Source: Micropruina sonneratiae (GTDB lineage Bacteria; Actinomycetota; Actinomycetes; Propionibacteriales; Propionibacteriaceae). From it: a stretch of DNA of 64,000 nt. Shown piece after piece: positions 59,553 to 64,000 of this stretch (within the stretch, counting starts at the first letter, position 1; each line of letters starts with the position of its first letter). The translations under genes and the position numbers were made by a program. The notes below the pieces were generated by a model. That model saw only the letters and a program-made list of their open reading frames with translations. It was not told the DNA's origin and did no database searches. The stretch is from contig NZ_JAPDHX010000001.1 of NCBI RefSeq assembly GCF_025972045.1, forward strand, positions 1 through 64,000, read 5' to 3'.

Positions 59553-62500
59553 CTATGCGACTTCCCCTGGAATGGCGTGCTTCCTGATGGTGCGCAGAGT
59601 GTCGACGATCACCGTCACTTCGGCCTCCGGGAACACGTAGTCCGGGCCGGTGGGCGCGTGGTCGGTGTACGGGGACTCGAACAGTCGCTGGGGTTCCATC
59701 ACGCCGTTGCGGGTCAGCTCGTCGACGATCAGGTTCATGAACCGGACCTGGTCTGCGGTGAATCGGGTGCGATCGAGGTAACGCTCGAAGGCCTCGGTAA
59801 CGGCTGCTCGATCCAGGCCAACCAAGCCACGAACGAAGATGCCGAGCCCGCCGGTCTTGGTGTTGGCCCAGGCGAGGTCGGCCTGTTGTCCGCCGGAGGC
59901 AACCAGCAGCCCCTCCAGTTCAGCGAGATCGTCCGGGGTGAGTTGCTTGTTGCGACGAAGCCGCTGCAAGGCAAGGTTGTCCAGGTGCTCGCGCAGGTAC
60001 GCCTCTGCCTTGGCGCGGAAGCGCTCGAAGTTGGTGCCGGGAGCGACCCCGGGCAGGTCGACCTCGACGCTGTCGCCGAGAGTGTCGGCGAAGTCGGTGT
60101 AGACAGGGTTGCGCCGGGTCTTCTCGATGAAGCGGACCAAGCCCCGAAGCTTGCGGCGCGCTTCTTCGAGCATCGGGAGAGTGACGTCGACCCACCACTC
60201 GTCGCCAGCGACAGCTTCCAGCAGCGGGGCCTGCGCCGCGACGCTCGGGATGGCGGTCCGTCCCAGCAGGGCCCCTGCGATGGCCTGCACTGCTTCGCGC
60301 AGCCGTTCCGCCAAGAGCGCGTCGCCGTCGAGTTGGGCCAGTTGCTGGTGCAGGACGAGCAGGTCGAAGCGCTTGGCATCCTCGTCGTCATCGCGGACGG
60401 ACGACGGGAGGGCGGACAGCCCCAGCAGTGCCTCGGAGTCGGACGGCGACAGCGACGCCCATGCCTCGGGTACGCGGAAGCGCTCCACCGTCGCGCGGTG
60501 CGGGCGCACCACGAAGTTGTCGAGGTTCATTCCGTTGACGATCTCGTGCAACGTCGCGGTGGTGGTCCACCTCAGCTCTGGTTCGGCGTCACCGAGCGCA
60601 AGGATCAGCCCGAGCCTGGCCTCGAACAACCGCTGCGAGAGCGGCTTGGCGAGCTGGGTCTCCGCTCCGGGGAGATTCTGACCGAAGTACTCAAGGTTGC
60701 CGCAGAAGTCGAGGACGAGGAAGTCGGTCTTGTCCTGGCTGGGGCCGTATAGGTCGGGGCAGAGGCGGGTGCCGCGTCCGATCATCTGCCAGAACTTCGT
60801 CTTGGAGCGCACGGCTTTGAAGAACACCAGGTTGACGACCTCGGGCACGTCGATGCCGGTGTCGAGCATGTCGACGCTGATCGCGATGTGCGGAGCCTTG
60901 TCCTTGGTCGAGAAGTCGTCGATCAGCGACTGGGCGTACGGGCTGGCGTGGGTGATCACGCGGGCGAACGTTCCGGCGTACTCGGGGTAGGCCAGGTCGA
61001 ACCGCTGCTGGATGAACTCCGCGTGCCGCTGGTTCTTGGCGAAGATGATCGTCTTCCCCAGCCGGTCGCCGCCCGCGACCCGCCGGCCTTCGGTCATCAG
61101 GGTCGCGAGCACCTTCTCGACGGTGTCCTCGTTGAACAGGAACCGGTTCAGTTCCTCGGCGCCGACCTCATCGGGCGGGCCGTCCTCGCCCCAGTCGAGG
61201 GCGTCCCACTCGTCCTTCTCGGCCTCGCTGAGGTCGTCGTAGGCGATCCCGGAGCGCAAGAACCGGGTGCCGACGCTAAGCCCTTTTGGCGGCACCAGGT
61301 AGCCCTGCTCGACCGCCTCGTCGAGGGTGTAGGCGTCGGTCGGAACGCCGTCCTCCAAGTGGAACAGCCGGTAGGTGTTGTGGTCGACCTCGTCCTTCGG
61401 GGTCGCGGTCAGGCCGACCAGCAGCGCGTCGAAGGAGTCGAAGATCGCGCCGTACTTCGCGTACACGCTGCGGTGGGCCTCGTCGATCACGATCAAGTCG
61501 AAGTGGCCTGGCCCGAACCGGCGGACGCCGCCGTCGACGTCGTCGATCAGGTTCATCATCGTCGGATAGGTCGACACGTAGACGCGGCCGTCGGTGGCCT
61601 TCTCCTCGACCAGATTGACCGTGGTCGAGGCCGGCAGCTGATCCTTGAACGCGTTGGCCGCCTGCCGAACCAGCGCCGTGCGGTCGGCGAGGAACAGGAC
61701 GCGCTTGACCCAGTTCGCTCTCTGCAACAGATCCACCAGCGCGATCGTGGTGCGGGTCTTGCCCGAGCCGGTCGCCATCGCCAGCAGGGCGGCGCGCTGC
61801 CGACGATCGAGAGCGTCAGCAACAGCCTTGATCGCGCGCACCTGATAGGGCCGCCCAGCGATCCCGGTGTTCACGGCTGCCGACGCGAGGGGCGTCCGGG
61901 TCGTGCGTCGCTGGATCAGCAGTCCCAGTTCGTCGGCGGTGTAGAAGCCCTGGATCTCCCGGGGCGGGTAGCCGCCGGCGTCGTCCCAGATCCGGTGGGT
62001 GTAGCCGTTGCTGTAGAAGATCACCGGCCGGCGTCCGAACGCGTGCTCCAGGCAGTCGGCGTACAACGCGGCTTGCTGTTGACCGACGTCGGGCGACTTC
62101 GAGGTTCGCTTGGCCTCGACCACGGCCAGCGGCAGCCCGTCGGCACCCCACAACACGTAGTCCGCGAAACCGCGGCCCTCGGCGTTCGGCATGCCGCTGA
62201 CCGGGTACTCGCGGTCACGGGCCCGGTCCAGTGGCCAGCCGGCCTCGTGCAGGAGCAGGTCGATGAACTCCCGCGCACCCGCCTCGTCGTAGTCGCGGGT
62301 GTCGGGGGCCAGCGACGCCTGCGCCTCTGCAATCTGCGCGCGCAATTCCGCCAGTTCGGCGTCGCGGGCGGCGAGCTGTTCGTCGCGGGCGGCGATTTCG
62401 CGGGCGTGCGCCTCGTCCTGTGCATGGAACTGTTGGGCGAGCCGGGCGACCTCAGCCCGGGACAACGGTGCCGCCTTGGCGGCGGCCTCCGGGTCGAAGG

Positions 62501-62900
62501 CGTCCTGCAGCGGCACCACCTCCGGGTGCGGCGAGTGGTGGTAGGACGTCCAGAGCACCACGTTGAACAGCTCTCGAAGGACGGCCACGGCCACGTCAGG
62601 GCGGATCAGTCGACCGTCGTGGACGGCGGTGTTAGAGACCTTGCGGATCGTGGTCAGCTTGGTGGTGATCCCGTGCGGGACCCTCGCCTGGAAACCCGGA
62701 TCGCTGACCTTCGCGGCCAAATCGTCGCGGTACGGCAGGGGCAGTGCGAGCACGTCATAGAGGTAGCTCACCAGCCCTTCGGCTACGCGGCGGGCATAGA
62801 AGCAGGCCGCCCGCGGATCGGAGGTCAGGTACGACTCCGCCCGGACGCAGTCGGCGTGCAGCGCCGGAAGCGTCGCTCGGGCAAAGTCGAAGTTGGCCAT
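59553..62900 (-). CDS. hsdR: type I restriction enzyme R subunit
   Basis: 1115 residues. DUF4145-like N-terminus, a coiled coil (QDEAHAREIAARDEQLAARDAELAELR region), nuclease domain with FADYVLWGADGLPLAVVEAKR (D...ExK), SF2 motor (MATGSGKTRTTIALVDLL, VIDEAHRSVY, QMIGRGTRLCPD) and a C-terminal EcoEI-type domain. Cuts unmodified foreign DNA when joined to M and S subunits. Those genes are not in the window; they may lie to the right. Four bp after the NucS-like gene. Confidence 0.9.
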   Translation of the reverse strand: MANFDFARATLPALHADCVRAESYLTSDPRAACFYARRVAEGLVSYLYDVLALPLPYRDDLAAKVSDPGFQARVPHGITTKLTTIRKVSNTAVHDGRLIRPDVAVAVLRELFNVVLWTSYHHSPHPEVVPLQDAFDPEAAAKAAPLSRAEVARLAQQFHAQDEAHAREIAARDEQLAARDAELAELRAQIAEAQASLAPDTRDYDEAGAREFIDLLLHEAGWPLDRARDREYPVSGMPNAEGRGFADYVLWGADGLPLAVVEAKRTSKSPDVGQQQAALYADCLEHAFGRRPVIFYSNGYTHRIWDDAGGYPPREIQGFYTADELGLLIQRRTTRTPLASAAVNTGIAGRPYQVRAIKAVADALDRRQRAALLAMATGSGKTRTTIALVDLLQRANWVKRVLFLADRTALVRQAANAFKDQLPASTTVNLVEEKATDGRVYVSTYPTMMNLIDDVDGGVRRFGPGHFDLIVIDEAHRSVYAKYGAIFDSFDALLVGLTATPKDEVDHNTYRLFHLEDGVPTDAYTLDEAVEQGYLVPPKGLSVGTRFLRSGIAYDDLSEAEKDEWDALDWGEDGPPDEVGAEELNRFLFNEDTVEKVLATLMTEGRRVAGGDRLGKTIIFAKNQRHAEFIQQRFDLAYPEYAGTFARVITHASPYAQSLIDDFSTKDKAPHIAISVDMLDTGIDVPEVVNLVFFKAVRSKTKFWQMIGRGTRLCPDLYGPSQDKTDFLVLDFCGNLEYFGQNLPGAETQLAKPLSQRLFEARLGLILALGDAEPELRWTTTATLHEIVNGMNLDNFVVRPHRATVERFRVPEAWASLSPSDSEALLGLSALPSSVRDDDEDAKRFDLLVLHQQLAQLDGDALLAERLREAVQAIAGALLGRTAIPSVAAQAPLLEAVAGDEWWVDVTLPMLEEARRKLRGLVRFIEKTRRNPVYTDFADTLGDSVEVDLPGVAPGTNFERFRAKAEAYLREHLDNLALQRLRRNKQLTPDDLAELEGLLVASGGQQADLAWANTKTGGLGIFVRGLVGLDRAAVTEAFERYLDRTRFTADQVRFMNLIVDELTRNGVMEPQRLFESPYTDHAPTGPDYVFPEAEVTVIVDTLRTIRKHAIPGEVA

Positions 62901-62904
62901 CGGC

Positions 62905-63966
62905 TCACTCGCTGCTCACACCGAAGTGATCCTCGAGCAGGCTCAGCGTGAACTCCTGGCGAAGCTTGCAGGCACTGTGCTGACTGGCGAACATGCCCTT
63001 CTGCCAGAACGCTTGACTCTCCGGAGCAGACCTCGCCCACTCCACGGGGACGACCCATTCGGCGTCGTCGTCGCCGTCTCCACGATGCTGGTAGTTCCCG
63101 CTGAGCTGCTGCTCCGCCAGCCGACACCAACCTCCGTCGACCAGCACCTTGGCCTCGTCGAAGCGAGCTGCTGGCGCGAGCGTCGTCCCGACCCCCACGT
63201 AGCCACTGCCCGGGACGTTGACCCAGACTCGGGCGCCCTCGGGCAGGGAGCGGATGGTCTGGGAGTAGAACTTGCCGCCACCGGCGGAGACGAAGCTGAA
63301 CTGCCGCGCGTCCTCCCACGGCCGGCCACCACCGAAGGAGACGTACCAGTCGCGGCCGTTCCAGGCCGCCCGCTTGCCCGGCTTACCGCCTCCAGACGGC
63401 TCCTCCTCGTCCGCGGCCAGCCACGATCGGGCCAGGTACCGGCGCCCTTCATCCTCGAGATAGGAGAAGAACACCGCGTTGACCGGCACTCCGAAGGTGC
63501 GCAGGTAGTTGACGATCCGCTCCGAGCTCGCGTCGAGTTCCGCGGCGACCAAGGTCAGGTGGAGGTCGTGGTTCAACTCATCGGGGGGTGCGCCGCCGAA
63601 GACGTCCTCGAAGGCAGCCTCGAAGGGCTGGGTGAGGTGCCGATTGGCGATGTCGATGACGTCTTCGCGGGACAAGGTCGATACCCACGAGCCGTAGTCG
63701 AGCACCTGAGCAACGACCTCCCGCGGGGTCTTGTCGCGCTTGAGTTCCAGCAGGTGGAGGCTGCCCTCGGCATCGATCGCGAGCAGGTCGAGCCGTGGCC
63801 CGAACGGAGTGATCACCTCGCTGCCGATCACCAGGAGTCGTTCGCCGAGTAATGACGGGTCGCGCTTCAGGAACTCGTGGAGATCCTTCTCCGCCGGCAG
63901 CGCGGAGGCGGTGAGTGCACGCGGTTCGGCACCGTCGATGCGCCACATTCTCATCTCGACCGGCAT
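62905..63966 (-). CDS. NucS/DUF91-like endonuclease-domain protein
   Basis: 353 residues. N-terminal part EKDLHEFLKRDPSLLGERLLVIG and RLDLLAIDAEGSLHLLELKRDKT has the PD-(D/E)xK pattern (D...ELK) of NucS-type nucleases. The remaining ~220 residues are unfamiliar. Immediately upstream of hsdR on the same strand, so part of the restriction operon. Could be a nuclease accessory. Confidence 0.75.
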   Translation of the reverse strand: MPVEMRMWRIDGAEPRALTASALPAEKDLHEFLKRDPSLLGERLLVIGSEVITPFGPRLDLLAIDAEGSLHLLELKRDKTPREVVAQVLDYGSWVSTLSREDVIDIANRHLTQPFEAAFEDVFGGAPPDELNHDLHLTLVAAELDASSERIVNYLRTFGVPVNAVFFSYLEDEGRRYLARSWLAADEEEPSGGGKPGKRAAWNGRDWYVSFGGGRPWEDARQFSFVSAGGGKFYSQTIRSLPEGARVWVNVPGSGYVGVGTTLAPAARFDEAKVLVDGGWCRLAEQQLSGNYQHRGDGDDDAEWVVPVEWARSAPESQAFWQKGMFASQHSACKLRQEFTLSLLEDHFGVSSE

Positions 63967-64000
63967 GAATCACAGCCTCCCACTGAACGCGCGGGCCTGC

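Larger units (their letters stand above)
50200..64000. mobile_element. integrated conjugative/mobilisable element (left end; runs off the window)
   Basis: Begins at a partial tRNA-Pro 3' end and holds a tyrosine integrase, a Xis-like protein, a complete MobF relaxase-helicase, TA-like genes and a restriction operon. The cargo extends past 64000. In tRNA-targeted integrations the copy retaining only the tRNA 3' end marks the distal junction, so the intact tRNA-Pro should lie at the right end. Confidence 0.8.

Noticed and set aside
60888-62951. 687-codon plus-strand frame opposite hsdR
   Set aside because: Antisense shadow typical of high-GC DNA; hsdR on the minus strand has all motifs.

Overview
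The window comes from a high-GC Gram-positive bacterium (Actinomycetota). The signs are: very high GC in third codon positions, many GTG/TTG starts, the SRP RNA-dnaX-ybaB-recR order, an actinobacterial-type T-box in front of ileS, a thi operon behind a TPP riboswitch, and a nonulosonic-acid wall-polymer cluster. A relative of the Propionibacteriales fits, but the sequence alone does not settle the family.

Layout. 1-0.9 kb: the end of a secreted protein with duplicated CBM6 modules. 0.9-11.4 kb: metabolic and stress genes on the minus strand (adenosine deaminase-like, ArfB, pirin, metNIQ with a 23-residue Cys/Met leader peptide, a PadR-controlled MFS exporter, a YggS-type PLP protein, a nitronate monooxygenase). 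11.4-14.6 kb: a decayed patch with a flavin monooxygenase pseudogene, an ACT-domain protein, the tail of a MobF relaxase plus its small HTH/Xis-like gene, a Fic protein and tRNA-Ser(GGA). 14.7-24.7 kb: RDD protein, an anti-sigma-like membrane protein behind a sigma remnant, SRP RNA, dnaX, ybaB, recR, membrane proteins and T-box-ileS. 25-31.9 kb: GH3 beta-glucosidase, a rhamnulokinase scrap, the lutABC lactate operon and a secreted PLD-like protein. 31.9-37.6 kb: a glycosyltransferase and sialic/Kdn-type cluster (GT2, DUF6716-like, NeuA-HAD fusion, NeuB, sialyltransferase-like). 37.6-43.4 kb: AbiEi-like protein, oxidoreductase, lysC, WYL regulator, DinB-like protein, a dead methyltransferase, cupin. 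43.5-47.5 kb: TPP riboswitch and thiBPQ. 47.5-50.2 kb: an MFS-cNMP protein with a 56-residue peptide upstream, divergent from a LysR-effector-domain protein.

50.2 kb to the end: an integrated mobile element. It starts at a partial tRNA-Pro 3' end (attachment scar), followed by a tyrosine integrase, an NYN-nuclease-like protein, a toxin/antitoxin-like pair, a Xis-like HTH protein, a complete MobF relaxase-helicase, a frameshifted AAA/DUF4143 ATPase and the R subunit of a type I restriction system with a NucS-like nuclease. The element runs off the right edge. The relaxase-tail + HTH remnant at 12.5-13.1 kb shows that a relative of this element once sat next to tRNA-Ser.

Most likely new or under-described points: a family of four long intergenic palindromes sharing the core GATCGGGCACCG/CGGTGCCCGATC; the metNIQ leader peptide with its nested hairpin; the 56-residue peptide/MFS-cNMP/LysR-domain divergon; the Kdn-like cluster with a phosphatase fused to the CMP-transferase; and an over-represented octamer GCGTCCGG in chromosomal genes. 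All functional calls come from reading motifs by eye; no database search was run.
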